Of a DNA stretch of 64,000 nucleotides, positions 16,943 to 25,844 are shown piece by piece. Origin of the DNA: Aliivibrio_A sp016764915. GTDB lineage: Bacteria; Pseudomonadota; Gammaproteobacteria; Enterobacterales; Vibrionaceae. The stretch is from the NCBI GenBank assembly GCA_965224595.1, contig OZ245058.1, positions 1,922,001-1,986,000 of the forward strand, given 5' to 3'. A program made the position numbers and the translations under genes. Numbering within the stretch: position 1 is the first letter of the stretch; each line of letters starts with the position of its first letter. Under the pieces are notes generated by a model. That model did no database searches. It had not been told where the DNA came from and saw only the letters and a list, made by a program, of their open reading frames with translations.

Positions 16943-17797
16943 ATGACCGCCCAGATTATTGATGGTAAATTGATTTCACAAACCGTCCGAACAGAAGTAA
17001 AAGCAAGGGTAGCCGCACGTGTTGAAGCGGGTTTAAGAGCTCCAGGGTTAGCCGTTATATTGGTAGGAAGCGATCCAGCATCTCAAGTATATGTAGGCAG
17101 CAAACGCGCGGCATGTGAAGAGGTTGGCTTTGTCTCTAAATCATTCGACCTTCCAGCCACCTCAACCGAGGCAGAGCTTCTTGATATGATTGAGAGTTTG
17201 AATCAAGATCCAACTATTGATGGCATATTGGTACAACTTCCTCTGCCTGCCGGTATTGATACGACTAAAGTGCTTGAAAAAATTACACCAGAAAAAGATG
17301 TTGATGGATTCCACCCTTATAATGTCGGCCGCCTAAGCCAGCGTATTCCTAAACTGCGTTCATGCACGCCAAAAGGCATCATCACTCTTCTTGAGCGTTA
17401 TAATATTGATATTAGAGGGATGCATGCTGTTGTTGTGGGTGCATCAAACATCGTCGGTCGCCCAATGACTTTAGAGCTACTTCTCGCCGGTTGTACCACA
17501 ACCACCTGTCATCGTTTCACCAAGGATTTAGAGTCCCATGTACGCCAAGCCGATCTGATTGTTGTTGCGGTCGGTAAACCCAACTTTATTCCAGGTAACT
17601 GGATAAAAGAGGGAGCCACGGTTATTGATGTCGGTATCAACCGTTTAGATTCAGGTAAATTAGCAGGTGATGTTGAGTACGATGTAGCGAAGAGTAGAGC
17701 AAAATATATCACACCCGTACCTGGTGGGGTTGGTCCTATGACCGTCGCTTCATTAATTGAAAATACCTTATTAGCTTGCGAACAATTTCACAGCTAA
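16943..17797 (+). CDS. folD: Bifunctional methylene-THF dehydrogenase/methenyl-THF cyclohydrolase FolD
   Basis: 284 residues (E. coli 288). FolD interconverts 5,10-methylene-, 5,10-methenyl- and 10-formyl-tetrahydrofolate with NADP. The catalytic lysine is Lys54 in YVGSKRAACEEVGF, the signature PLPAGIDTTKVLEKI and KDVDGFHPYNVG segments follow, and the Rossmann part has VVGASNIVGRP near residue 164 and PVPGGVGPMT near 260. The ATG has AAAGGA 5 bases before it. It shares the gap of about 255 bases with the divergent tRNA gene. The 10-formyl-THF it makes is the substrate of PurU, encoded further right. Confidence 0.96.
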   Translation: MTAQIIDGKLISQTVRTEVKARVAARVEAGLRAPGLAVILVGSDPASQVYVGSKRAACEEVGFVSKSFDLPATSTEAELLDMIESLNQDPTIDGILVQLPLPAGIDTTKVLEKITPEKDVDGFHPYNVGRLSQRIPKLRSCTPKGIITLLERYNIDIRGMHAVVVGASNIVGRPMTLELLLAGCTTTTCHRFTKDLESHVRQADLIVVAVGKPNFIPGNWIKEGATVIDVGINRLDSGKLAGDVEYDVAKSRAKYITPVPGGVGPMTVASLIENTLLACEQFHS

Positions 17798-17821
17798 CAT
17801 TGCTATCCTCCATTAATAAAT

Positions 17822-17843
17822 AAAGGCCTTAGCAGGCCTTTTT
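17822..17843. terminator. Bidirectional terminator between folD and mltB
   Basis: The perfect arms AAAGGCCT and AGGCCTTT with a 4-base loop and flanking A and T runs lie in the short gap between the convergent genes and can serve both. Confidence 0.85.
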
Positions 17844-17844
17844 G

Positions 17845-18807
17845 TTATCTTTTAATCGCATCCGCCAAATGGCTAACTGCGAGTGCAAAGTAGTGAGAAC
17901 GGTTCCAATGCATCAGTGCGTTATAGTTCCCATACACCATATAGGCACGCCCTTTCTCATCATCAGGCTGAATCATCCACGCTTGCAGATCAACGTTAGG
18001 CAGAGCTTTTCCTGTGATACGGCGTACTCCTAACTCTTGCCACTGCGCAATGGTTTTGCCTTTCTCTTTACCTAAACCCAACAGTGAATGATCAAACTGC
18101 TTAGGTAGGTTAATTTGACGTCCCCATGTATAGGTATCATCCCAACCGACTTGCTTTAAATAGTTAGCCGCAGACGCAAAAACATCACTGGTATTGTTCC
18201 AAATGTCTTTTTTTCCATCACCATCACCATCAATGGCATAAGCTAAGAAAGAGGTAGGCATAAATTGACACTGCCCCATCGCCCCCGCCCATGAACCCTT
18301 CATCGCTTTGGGTTCAATGTGCCCTTCTTCTAATATGGTTAATGCAGCCATAGTCTGTTTTCTGAAAAAAGTCTCTCTGCGACCGTCATAGGCCAAGGTC
18401 GACAACGCTTCAATCACATTGTAGCCACCAGTCAGATGTCCAAAATTACTTTCTACTCCCCAAAGGGCAACAATAAATCGAGGCTGAACACCAAACTGCT
18501 CGCCAATTCGATTGAGCTCACTTTCATGTTTTGTATAGAGTCGGCTGGCTTTCTCTATTTTCCATTTGGGCACTGCTCTTGGTATATATTGATCTAATGT
18601 TAATTTTTTTTCTGGTTGGTTTTTGTCTGCTTTAACCGCTTTTGCTTTATAGGTAACGCCATCAAAAGCTTGTTCAATAATCGGTTCAGATATGCCTACT
18701 GTGCGTGCTTCTTGCTTTAAATCGAGAACATATTGCTCAAATGTTGCCGCGTAAGACGATGAGATAACGCTAAATCCAAGAATTGCTGCCAACCCAATTT
18801 TTTTCAT
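17845..18807 (-). CDS. mltB: Lytic murein transglycosylase, MltB family
   Basis: 320 residues. The enzyme cleaves the MurNAc-GlcNAc bond of peptidoglycan to give 1,6-anhydromuramic ends. A signal peptide covers about residues 1-20 (cleavage after SSYA); there is no lipobox cysteine, unlike E. coli MltB, so this form is probably soluble periplasmic. The catalytic glutamate is Glu119 in ALWGVESNFG, followed by the MltB-type blocks AGAMGQCQFMPTSF and DGDGDGKKDIW. Whether it is the MltB orthologue or a paralogue in the same family cannot be decided here. It lies 9 bases downstream of ycgL. Confidence 0.85.
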   Translation of the reverse strand: MKKIGLAAILGFSVISSSYAATFEQYVLDLKQEARTVGISEPIIEQAFDGVTYKAKAVKADKNQPEKKLTLDQYIPRAVPKWKIEKASRLYTKHESELNRIGEQFGVQPRFIVALWGVESNFGHLTGGYNVIEALSTLAYDGRRETFFRKQTMAALTILEEGHIEPKAMKGSWAGAMGQCQFMPTSFLAYAIDGDGDGKKDIWNNTSDVFASAANYLKQVGWDDTYTWGRQINLPKQFDHSLLGLGKEKGKTIAQWQELGVRRITGKALPNVDLQAWMIQPDDEKGRAYMVYGNYNALMHWNRSHYFALAVSHLADAIKR

Positions 18808-18816
18808 ATTTTACCT

Positions 18817-19092
18817 CTATTTTTGCTGTGCTTTTTGCTCTTTATATTTCTCTAGCAAATTTTCAGGAATAGGTGGTACCTGTAGAAAGAAACCATCATT
18901 AAGCAGAGAGGCTTTCACTTTCTCAATATCAACCAAAGCCAATGTTCTACCATCCATTTTTATCACCATTACAAAAACGGGTTTACCAAACGTTTTCATT
19001 AACTCTTCAGGTACCGGAGAGAAGTCATCTTTCTTAGTGATGTAAAGGTAAGCACCCTCTTTTTTTGTAGTTTTATAAATCGAACACAACAT
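18817..19092 (-). CDS. ycgL: YcgL-domain protein
   Basis: 91 residues, close to the E. coli length of 108 with a shorter tail. The YcgL fold is visible by its conserved core YLYITKKDDFSPVPEELMKTFG at residues 16-37 and by the VDIEKVKASL helix; function is not established. It is the divergent neighbour of minC, as in E. coli and Vibrio, and is followed by mltB in the same direction, so the two probably form one transcript. Confidence 0.9.
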   Translation of the reverse strand: MLCSIYKTTKKEGAYLYITKKDDFSPVPEELMKTFGKPVFVMVIKMDGRTLALVDIEKVKASLLNDGFFLQVPPIPENLLEKYKEQKAQQK

Positions 19093-19292
19093 TGTTAAAA
19101 CACCTTTTTAGCAAAGCTCGGTTGCCAATAATCATTATTTGAAGTTTCTATCCGGCAATATCCACTATGGCTGCCAAAAAATCGATTCTGACAGTAAGTT
19201 AACTTGCCGTGATCACCAACTGAATATACCATGCTACGGTATTCTTATACTTTCAAGTATCTTTTTTTTAAAATTCAGTAGTATTTATATTA

Positions 19293-19955
19293 ATGACCAA
19301 AACCGCCGATTTAAAAGGGAGTAATTTTACGCTTTCTGTCCTTCACTTACCTGATGAGAATATCTCTCATGCATTGCAACTGCTGGAACAAAAAGTCTCC
19401 CAAGCACCCTCATTTTTCACCTCAGCTCCTGTGGTAATTAATATCGAAAAGGTCTCAGCTCACATCGACTTTTCTCAGCTTAAAAATGGTGTTGAACAAG
19501 CAGGCATGATCCCGGTAGGAATCACTGGGTGTAAAGATAACCGTATTCTCGCTCTTGCTAGAGAAGCTGGATTTGCTGTGATGACCTCTTTTAAACCTCA
19601 TCACACTAATCACACTGAGTTGCTCCCAACTCAAGTGATAAAAACCCCTATTCGCTCTGGTCAACAAGTGTATGCACGTAATTGCGATCTGGTTATTTTA
19701 AATAATGTCAGCCCTGGAGCTGAAATTATTGCCGATGGCAGCATCCACATTTATGGCACACTTAGAGGAAGGGCTATTGCTGGTGCCAGTGGACAAAAAG
19801 GAGCTAAGATTTTCTGTAACAATTTGCAATCGGAACTAATATCCATTGCTGGTAACTACTGGCTCAGCGATAAAATCGAAGACCAACATTGGAAAAGTAG
19901 TGTCATGATCTCAATGATCGATGACCATTTAAGCATTGAAACACTCTCTATATAA
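19293..19955 (+). CDS. minC: Septum site-determining protein MinC
   Basis: 220 residues. MinC blocks FtsZ ring assembly near the poles and is carried to the membrane by MinD. The N-terminal FtsZ-inhibiting domain covers about 1-105; the C-terminal beta-helix domain (from about residue 118) contains the repeated turns CDLVILNNVSPGAEIIADG and HIYGTLRGRAIAGASG that bind MinD and form the dimer. The ATG at 19293 is the first good start; 200 bases separate it from divergent ycgL. First gene of minCDE, 21 bases before minD. Confidence 0.95.
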   Translation: MTKTADLKGSNFTLSVLHLPDENISHALQLLEQKVSQAPSFFTSAPVVINIEKVSAHIDFSQLKNGVEQAGMIPVGITGCKDNRILALAREAGFAVMTSFKPHHTNHTELLPTQVIKTPIRSGQQVYARNCDLVILNNVSPGAEIIADGSIHIYGTLRGRAIAGASGQKGAKIFCNNLQSELISIAGNYWLSDKIEDQHWKSSVMISMIDDHLSIETLSI

Positions 19956-19976
19956 TTATTATAAGGAATTTAAGAG

Positions 19977-20792
19977 ATGGCACGTATTATCGTGATTACC
20001 TCAGGTAAAGGTGGAGTTGGTAAAACCACATCAAGCTCAGCAATCGCTTCTGGCCTTGCTCTAGCAGGAAAAAAAACCGTTGTTATTGATTTTGATATTG
20101 GTCTTAGAAATCTAGATCTTATTATGGGCTGTGAACGCAGAGTCGTTTATGACTTTGTGAATGTCATCAATCAAGAAGCATCACTTAACCAAGCACTGAT
20201 CAAAGATAAACGTGTTAGCAATTTACACATTTTGCCTGCTTCTCAAACTCGTGACAAAGATGCATTAACTATGGATGGAGTACAAAAAGTACTGAGCGAT
20301 CTGAAGGAGATGGGGTTTGAATTTATTATTTGTGATTCACCCGCAGGGATAGAATTAGGTGCATTCATGGCACTCTACTTCGCTGATGAAGCCATTGTAA
20401 CCACAAATCCTGAAGTTTCATCGGTGCGAGATTCTGACAGAATTTTAGGTATCTTAGATGCGAAGTCTTACCGCGCTGAAAATAACCTAGAACCCGTAAA
20501 GCAGCATTTGCTACTAACCCGCTATTCACCTGAGCGAGTTAATCTCGGTGAGATGCTCAGCGTTCAGGATGTTGAAGAGATCTTAAACATTCCTTTACTT
20601 GGCGTCATTCCAGAGAGCCAATCAGTACTCAATGCATCCAATAAAGGAATCCCTGTTATTTTTGATAGTGAAACCGATGCAGCCATTGCTTATAAAGATG
20701 CAGTTGCTAGACTTCTTGGTGATGAGGTTCCATTTAAGTTCTTAGAAGAAGAGAAAAAGAGTCTATTCAAACGAATTTTTGGGGGTAAGTAA
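19977..20792 (+). CDS. minD: Septum site-determining protein MinD (ATPase)
   Basis: 271 residues (E. coli 270). MinD is a deviant Walker ATPase that binds the membrane with ATP and recruits MinC and MinE. The P-loop is SGKGGVGKTTSS at about residues 9-20, with the signature lysine near its start; DFDIGLRNLDL and CDSPAGIELG are the switch segments. The C-terminal amphipathic helix EKKSLFKRIFGGK is the membrane targeting sequence. A good AAGGA Shine-Dalgarno precedes the ATG. Confidence 0.97.
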   Translation: MARIIVITSGKGGVGKTTSSSAIASGLALAGKKTVVIDFDIGLRNLDLIMGCERRVVYDFVNVINQEASLNQALIKDKRVSNLHILPASQTRDKDALTMDGVQKVLSDLKEMGFEFIICDSPAGIELGAFMALYFADEAIVTTNPEVSSVRDSDRILGILDAKSYRAENNLEPVKQHLLLTRYSPERVNLGEMLSVQDVEEILNIPLLGVIPESQSVLNASNKGIPVIFDSETDAAIAYKDAVARLLGDEVPFKFLEEEKKSLFKRIFGGK

Positions 20793-21055
20793 TGGCTATT
20801 CTAGAATTTTTCAGATCGAAGAAAAAAGTGACTGCCAATATTGCAAAAGAGCGTTTGCAGATCATTGTAGCAGAGCGTAGAAAAGGGCCAGCACCGACCT
20901 ATCTTCCTCAACTAAAAGAGGACATTCTAAAAGTGATCAGAAAATACGTTAATGTAAACCCTGATCATGTCACTGTTGCTTTTGAACAAACAGAAGACGA
21001 CATTTCAGTATTGGAGCTCAATGTAACTCTACCTGATGATGAACACAGTAAATAG
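20792..21055 (+). CDS. minE: Cell division topological specificity factor MinE
   Basis: 87 residues (E. coli 88). MinE releases MinD from the membrane by stimulating its ATPase, which makes the pole-to-pole oscillation. The N-terminal membrane and MinD-binding part is MAILEFFRSKKKVTANIAKERLQ in outline (residues 1-23), and the C-terminal topological domain dimerises. The start codon shares its A with the minD stop codon (TAATG), so the two are translationally coupled. Confidence 0.96.
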   Translation: MAILEFFRSKKKVTANIAKERLQIIVAERRKGPAPTYLPQLKEDILKVIRKYVNVNPDHVTVAFEQTEDDISVLELNVTLPDDEHSK

Positions 21056-21065
21056 AGATAAAAAA

Positions 21066-21091
21066 TAGCCAGTGAAGTGATCCGCTGGCTA
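21066..21091. terminator. Possible terminator between minE and rnd
   Basis: Perfect arms TAGCCAG / CTGGCTA enclose a 12-base loop in the 65-base gap between the convergent genes. T-runs are weak on both sides, so termination efficiency is uncertain. Confidence 0.5.
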
Positions 21092-21120
21092 CTCATTTTA
21101 TGAATTAAGCAATATATGAA

Positions 21121-22239
21121 TTAAGCAATAACCGCTAACAGTTTCTGTTGTAATAGCTCTTTACGCCAACCACTCAATACATCCGGTGTCATACCAACAC
21201 TATCTGAGTGCTTCCATTGGGAAGACAAAAACTGATTTAACTGCTTCTTAGAGGCTAAAAATTCAGTTGCTAAACCGCACTCTTCAGAGACAATTTTAAC
21301 TTGATCTTTTAATAGCTTAAATATCTGCTTGTAGTGAGGAAAATCCATCAAACGGGCTATTTTTTCAGGATACTCACTTTGAGAGACGTTATCGGACTCA
21401 GCCATAAGGTTAAGCAGCTTATTACCATGTCTTTGCACTTCTCTAAAATCAAACTCCTCTTTAAGCATTTGATCTTTACTGCGCAAGTTATAATACGCCA
21501 TCTTCCAGATACTGAGCTCCTTAACCACGAAGTTAAGCGCTAAGTCTCGTCTTCTTGCCTCTTCCAAACGCCATTTTGCTAATATTTTTAATTGTGCTAA
21601 TTGATTGGGTTGAAGCTGCCAAGCATTTTTAATGTCTAGATAGGATTTTTCAGGATTTTTAATACTCTGTCTTTTTGAAATAATAAGCGCTGTTTCCTGT
21701 TCAACAGCTTCCCACCAACCCGAATCTATGACCTGTTGCTTTATCAACTCAAACATAGGCAGAAGGTAATAAACATCGGCCGCAGCATAATCTTGCTGTT
21801 TACTGGTTAATGGTCTTGCTAACCAATCGGTGCGAGATTCACCTTTGTCCAACTCAACGTCGAGAAAATCTTTCACTAAACTGGCAAAACCTGCCGACAT
21901 ACCATAGCCCAGAAAAGAGGCCATAATCTGTGTATCGAGCATCGGAGAGGGCATACAGCCAGCATAGTGTTGGAATACTTCTAAATCTTCACCACAGGCG
22001 TGCAGCACTTTGGTGACTTGCGGGTCTTTCAATACTTGCCAAAAAGGAGACATATCTTCGATTTCAATCGGATCAATCAACGCCAGAATTTCACCATCGT
22101 ATATTTGAATCAACCCTAATTTTGGATACAAAGTACGAGTTCGTACAAATTCCGTATCCACCATTAAGTACTCTTTTTTACTGACAATTGCACACACTTC
22201 AGTCAATCGTTGATGATCGGTAATGATTTCAAAATTCAA
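21121..22239 (-). CDS. rnd: Ribonuclease D
   Basis: 372 residues (E. coli 375). RNase D is a 3'-5' exoribonuclease that trims tRNA precursors and other small RNAs. The DEDD catalytic residues begin with Asp28 and Glu30 in MVDTEFVRTRTLYPKL, followed by the HACGEDLEVF motif near residue 80 and DYAAADVYYLLPMF near 150. An HRDC nucleic-acid binding domain follows at about 210-290. It lies 39 bases downstream of the DUF2970 gene. Confidence 0.95.
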   Translation of the reverse strand: MNFEIITDHQRLTEVCAIVSKKEYLMVDTEFVRTRTLYPKLGLIQIYDGEILALIDPIEIEDMSPFWQVLKDPQVTKVLHACGEDLEVFQHYAGCMPSPMLDTQIMASFLGYGMSAGFASLVKDFLDVELDKGESRTDWLARPLTSKQQDYAAADVYYLLPMFELIKQQVIDSGWWEAVEQETALIISKRQSIKNPEKSYLDIKNAWQLQPNQLAQLKILAKWRLEEARRRDLALNFVVKELSIWKMAYYNLRSKDQMLKEEFDFREVQRHGNKLLNLMAESDNVSQSEYPEKIARLMDFPHYKQIFKLLKDQVKIVSEECGLATEFLASKKQLNQFLSSQWKHSDSVGMTPDVLSGWRKELLQQKLLAVIA

Positions 22240-22278
22240 AATAATTTTCTCAATTTATATTCGCTGCAGAAAATGCAG

Positions 22279-22497
22279 TTAAGACAATACAATATTCACG
22301 ATAGAGATAAGAGTAAACACCAATAATGCAGCCATCATAACGCCAGCTACTGCATAATATTTAAAATGGCCTGCTTTAAAATCTTGTTGACGTTTTTTAT
22401 CGGTTTGTACGCCAAACATAGCAGCGATAACGCTCTGTAATACACTTAATATTCCAGGCGATTTTGTGTTAGTGCTCTTAGACTCTGATTGGTTCAC
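22279..22497 (-). CDS. DUF2970 family small membrane protein
   Basis: 72 residues of unknown function. The DUF2970 pattern is recognisable: SVLQSVIAAMFGVQTDKKRQQDF near residues 19-41 followed by one membrane segment near 48-70 (YYAVAGVMMAALLVFTLISI). The N-terminus is rich in Ser, Lys and Thr and probably disordered. It lies between the fadD terminator and rnd, in the same direction as rnd, so it is the likely first gene of an rnd transcript. Confidence 0.8.
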   Translation of the reverse strand: MNQSESKSTNTKSPGILSVLQSVIAAMFGVQTDKKRQQDFKAGHFKYYAVAGVMMAALLVFTLISIVNIVLS

Positions 22498-22546
22498 ATT
22501 ATGCCCTCATCAGTGTATATAGTATGCATAATGTTAACATTAGTGT

Positions 22547-22577
22547 AAAAAAGAGGCTAGCACAGTGGCTAGCCTCA
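22547..22577 (-). terminator. Terminator after fadD
   Basis: On the minus strand GAGGCTAGCC ... GGCTAGCCTC-type arms (GAGGCTAG/CTAGCCTC) are followed by TTTTTTAC, six bases beyond the fadD stop. It insulates the downstream DUF2970-rnd pair. Confidence 0.88.
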
Positions 22578-22582
22578 AAAGT

Positions 22583-24259
22583 TTATGATTTAACTTTATG
22601 TTCGTCTCTTAAGACACGTCGCAAAATTTTACCAATATTGCTTTTTGGTAGTTCATCCCTAAACTCAACTATGCGCGGAATTTTATATGCAGTTAAATGC
22701 TTTCTACAGTGAGCAATTAATTCATCTTTAGTCAATGAATCATCTCGTTTAACGACACAGAGACGAACCGCTTCGCCAGTCGCATCGTTAGGCTTACCCA
22801 CCGCCGCGACTTCAAGAACTTTGTCGTGTAATGCAACCACATCTTCAATTTCATTCGGGTAAACGTTAAAACCAGACACAATGATCATGTCTTTTTTACG
22901 ATCGACAATATGCAAGAAGCCCTGCTCATCAAATTTAACAATATCACCGGTTGATAACCAGCCATCTTCCGTAAGAACTTCTTTAGTCGCCCCTTTACGG
23001 TTCCAGTAACCTCTCATAACTTGAGGTCCTTTCACCTGTAGCTCACCAATTTGATCTTGTGCTAATACCATTCCCTCTTCGTCAACAATTCGAATATCTG
23101 TCGACGGTACAGGTAGACCAATGGAACCGTTATACACTTCTAGGTCATACGGATAAGCAGCAACTAACGGTGAGCTCTCGGTTAAACCGTAACCCTCTAA
23201 AAGATGATTACCAGTAATTTTTTTCCATTTTTCTGCCACTGAACGCTGTAATGCCATACCTCCACCCACTGAAAGGTGCAGATTTTCAAAATTGAGTTCA
23301 TGGAAGTCTTCATTATTTAACAGGGCATTAAACAGCGTATTTACCCCAGTGATGGTGGTGAATACGTGATTTTTTAACTCTTTAACAAAAGCAGGAATAT
23401 CGCGAGGATTGGTGATCAATACATTGAGTCCACCCATCTCTATGAACAGAAGACAATTCACTGTTAACGCAAAAACATGATACAGCGGCAGTGCTGTAAT
23501 CACGATTTCTCGACCTTCAAACAATACCGGTCCATATGCGCCTTTTGCTTGGAGCAAGTTAGCCAACATATTACGATGAGTAAGAACCGCCCCTTTCGCT
23601 ACACCTGTCGTACCACCAGTGTATTGTAAAAATGCAATGTCATCACCTTTCATAAAAGGTTTAATGTACTGTAATCGGCGACCACGTTGCAGTGTTTTAC
23701 GCATCGAAATAGCACCGGGAAGATGATATTTTGGCACCATTCTCTTCACGTATTTGACCACAAAGTTAACTAACGTGCCTTTGGCTCTAGGCAGCTGATC
23801 TCCTAAGTTAGTTAATATCACATTTTTAATATCTGTCTTATCAACTACGGCTTCTAAAGTATGAGCAAAATTGGAAACAATAACGATAGTTTGAGCACCT
23901 GAATCAATCAGTTGATGCTCTAATTCACGAGGGGTATACAGTGGATTAACGTTAACCACCACTAAACCTGCACGCAAAATACCAAACAGCGCTATCGGGT
24001 ATTGCAGTAGATTAGGCATCATTAAGGCAACACGATCGCCTTTTTTTAACTTCAGCTCATTTTGCAAATAAGCAGCAAAAGCTCGGCTACGCTCTTCCAG
24101 CTTTCGGAAAGTCATTACCGTACCCATATTGTTATAGGCAGGTTGATCTGCAAATTTATGTACCGACGTTTCAAACATTTCTAACAGCGATTGATACGCG
24201 TCTGGGTTGATCTCCGCTGGCACATCCTGCGGATAACGCGAAAGCCACATTTTTTCCAC
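22583..24259 (-). CDS. fadD: Long-chain fatty-acid-CoA ligase FadD
   Basis: 558 residues (E. coli 561). FadD activates fatty acids at the inner face of the cytoplasmic membrane with ATP and CoA, coupling uptake to beta-oxidation. The AMP-binding P-loop is LQYTGGTTGVAKGAVLTHRN in outline near residue 212, the ANL-core GYGLTESSP is near 357, and the fatty-acyl-CoA synthetase signature region includes DGWLSTGDIVKFDEQGFLHI and DRKKDMIIVSGFNVYPNEIE. It is preceded by 109 bases of non-coding DNA after the hydrolase gene; I did not find a convincing FadR site there. Confidence 0.96.
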   Translation of the reverse strand: MEKMWLSRYPQDVPAEINPDAYQSLLEMFETSVHKFADQPAYNNMGTVMTFRKLEERSRAFAAYLQNELKLKKGDRVALMMPNLLQYPIALFGILRAGLVVVNVNPLYTPRELEHQLIDSGAQTIVIVSNFAHTLEAVVDKTDIKNVILTNLGDQLPRAKGTLVNFVVKYVKRMVPKYHLPGAISMRKTLQRGRRLQYIKPFMKGDDIAFLQYTGGTTGVAKGAVLTHRNMLANLLQAKGAYGPVLFEGREIVITALPLYHVFALTVNCLLFIEMGGLNVLITNPRDIPAFVKELKNHVFTTITGVNTLFNALLNNEDFHELNFENLHLSVGGGMALQRSVAEKWKKITGNHLLEGYGLTESSPLVAAYPYDLEVYNGSIGLPVPSTDIRIVDEEGMVLAQDQIGELQVKGPQVMRGYWNRKGATKEVLTEDGWLSTGDIVKFDEQGFLHIVDRKKDMIIVSGFNVYPNEIEDVVALHDKVLEVAAVGKPNDATGEAVRLCVVKRDDSLTKDELIAHCRKHLTAYKIPRIVEFRDELPKSNIGKILRRVLRDEHKVKS

Positions 24260-24367
24260 GCTGTTTCTCCTTTATTTATCTATTTATTATTCTATTTACA
24301 GTCACAAGCTGAGTAGTTACTCTAAATGAGAGTATAAAGTGCTCATGATTTTGATCAAATATTAAAT

Positions 24368-25258
24368 TTAACTCTGGACGCTGTACGATGTTAATGATTG
24401 GTTAACAGATTTTACATGCGCAATAATACGCATAGCGGTTAACTTAGGGTTTTCCAAATGGCAGTGATGCCCACCCTCCATGGTTTCTAACTCTATCTGT
24501 TTAAAACATTCAATTCTAGCGTGCATGTTTTTCAACCTGGAATACCCTTTTTCACCTAAAATAACCAATACTGGACACTCTATATGACTCACAATATCCA
24601 GCGCTTGCGCTTCAGACATTCTATAGAGAGAATCACACTTTAGTTTAGGATCATGACGCCACCTAACTGCTTCTCCGTCAAAGTAGGTACCTCGATCAAC
24701 GACTGGCTTTAATAATACTTCTGGGAGTTGATTTACTTGGCTTCTTAAAAATAAGGCTTCTTCTTTATTTTTTAACGCTCTAGAAGGTTTAAGCCTAACC
24801 CTACTACGACTCAAAACCCCTTCTCTCAATCGTTTAGAGGCGTTGTCACTTGGTTCACTTAAAGGTCCAAGCCCTTCAATCATAACCAATGTAGACACTT
24901 TTTCAGGGAAAGCAGCACAATAACAACTCGCCACCAGTGCCCCTAAAGAGTGCCCAATAATGATCAATTTGTTATTGGGCAATCGAGCAATAACTTGGTG
25001 CAGTAAATCAACATAATCAGCAAAGTGATAGAAATCATTTGCACCTCTGAAAGTCGACAACCCGTGTCCGGCCCAATCGAAACTCACACAATAATGCACG
25101 TCACTTAATTCAAAAACAGCACGTATTGTCGTATCAAAGGTGGCACAATTATCCTGCCAGCCGTGTAAAAACAAAAACGTATATTCCGCGTCTGTATCCC
25201 CAATGGTGCGCATCGCAATATCACCACCATCAAGCTTCATTGTCGATTCTGATATCAT
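24368..25258 (-). CDS. Alpha/beta hydrolase of unknown substrate
   Basis: 296 residues from the ATG at 25256-25258, which overlaps the slp stop codon as ATGA; the longer in-frame reading through the end of slp is unlikely. The alpha/beta-hydrolase elements are FLHGWQDNCATF near residue 29, the nucleophile elbow IIGHSLGALVAS near 104 with the Ser in GHSLG, an acidic residue after VLVILGEKG, and His in MEGGHHCHLENP near 269. No specific substrate can be assigned. The gene is coupled to slp and lies just before fadD; a role in lipid or ester breakdown is only a guess from that position. Confidence 0.85.
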   Translation of the reverse strand: MISESTMKLDGGDIAMRTIGDTDAEYTFLFLHGWQDNCATFDTTIRAVFELSDVHYCVSFDWAGHGLSTFRGANDFYHFADYVDLLHQVIARLPNNKLIIIGHSLGALVASCYCAAFPEKVSTLVMIEGLGPLSEPSDNASKRLREGVLSRSRVRLKPSRALKNKEEALFLRSQVNQLPEVLLKPVVDRGTYFDGEAVRWRHDPKLKCDSLYRMSEAQALDIVSHIECPVLVILGEKGYSRLKNMHARIECFKQIELETMEGGHHCHLENPKLTAMRIIAHVKSVNQSLTSYSVQS

Positions 25259-25809
25259 GGTGCGGTGACTTCTTGAGTTATTTTTCCTGTTTGCCTGCTG
25301 CCGTGATAACGAGAACCTCGGCAGTAGAGGCCATAACAAGGGGAGTGATAAGAACCAACATCATTAATGATCACGCGTTCTACGATTTTCCACAGTTGGT
25401 GTCCATAACCTAAAATAACCGGAAAGCGTTGTGTAAACTCACCAACTTGACCCTCTTCATCAGGTGCACTCTTCCCAACGACCGTCATCAGACGACCTTC
25501 AGAATAAGTAACCGGATCGACGAAACCGTCAAGATAAACAACAAAGCGGCCTTTAGGTTCCATATTAATATTGGGCTTACCAACCGATGAAATTGGCATA
25601 TTAACGACTTCGATTCGAGTTTTCTCTTGTAAATTATCCACTTTAGCAATAACCCCTCCCAAGCGAACATCACTGCCAGAACCTTGGTCATCGACCAACT
25701 GTTGTAGTGTCATCATCGGTTCTGGGGTATGAGATTGTAAAGCCTCAGGAAGCGTTGAGCAGGCGGATAAAAACAGTGAAAATAATACAATGAATAAGCG
25801 ATGGTTCAT
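25255..25809 (-). CDS. slp: Slp-family outer membrane lipoprotein
   Basis: 184 residues. The N-terminus is a lipoprotein signal ending in the lipobox LSAC, with Cys17 as the lipidated residue; Ser at +2 fits outer-membrane sorting. The rest matches the Slp/YeaY family (VRLGGVIAKVDNLQEKTRIEVV and the KGRFVVYLDGFVDP block). Slp proteins are starvation- or stationary-phase induced lipoproteins of unclear function. The neighbourhood yoaA-tsaB-slp-fadD is the same as yoaA-tsaB-yeaY-fadD in E. coli. Confidence 0.9.
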   Translation of the reverse strand: MNHRLFIVLFSLFLSACSTLPEALQSHTPEPMMTLQQLVDDQGSGSDVRLGGVIAKVDNLQEKTRIEVVNMPISSVGKPNINMEPKGRFVVYLDGFVDPVTYSEGRLMTVVGKSAPDEEGQVGEFTQRFPVILGYGHQLWKIVERVIINDVGSYHSPCYGLYCRGSRYHGSRQTGKITQEVTAP

Positions 25810-25844
25810 AATTAGCTCGTTGTTTTAACCTATATAAAGTTTGA

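Noticed and set aside
24260..24367. FadR or CRP operator upstream of fadD
   Set aside because: I looked for both consensus patterns and found only a weak TGAT-N-TGATCA-like sequence that fits neither.
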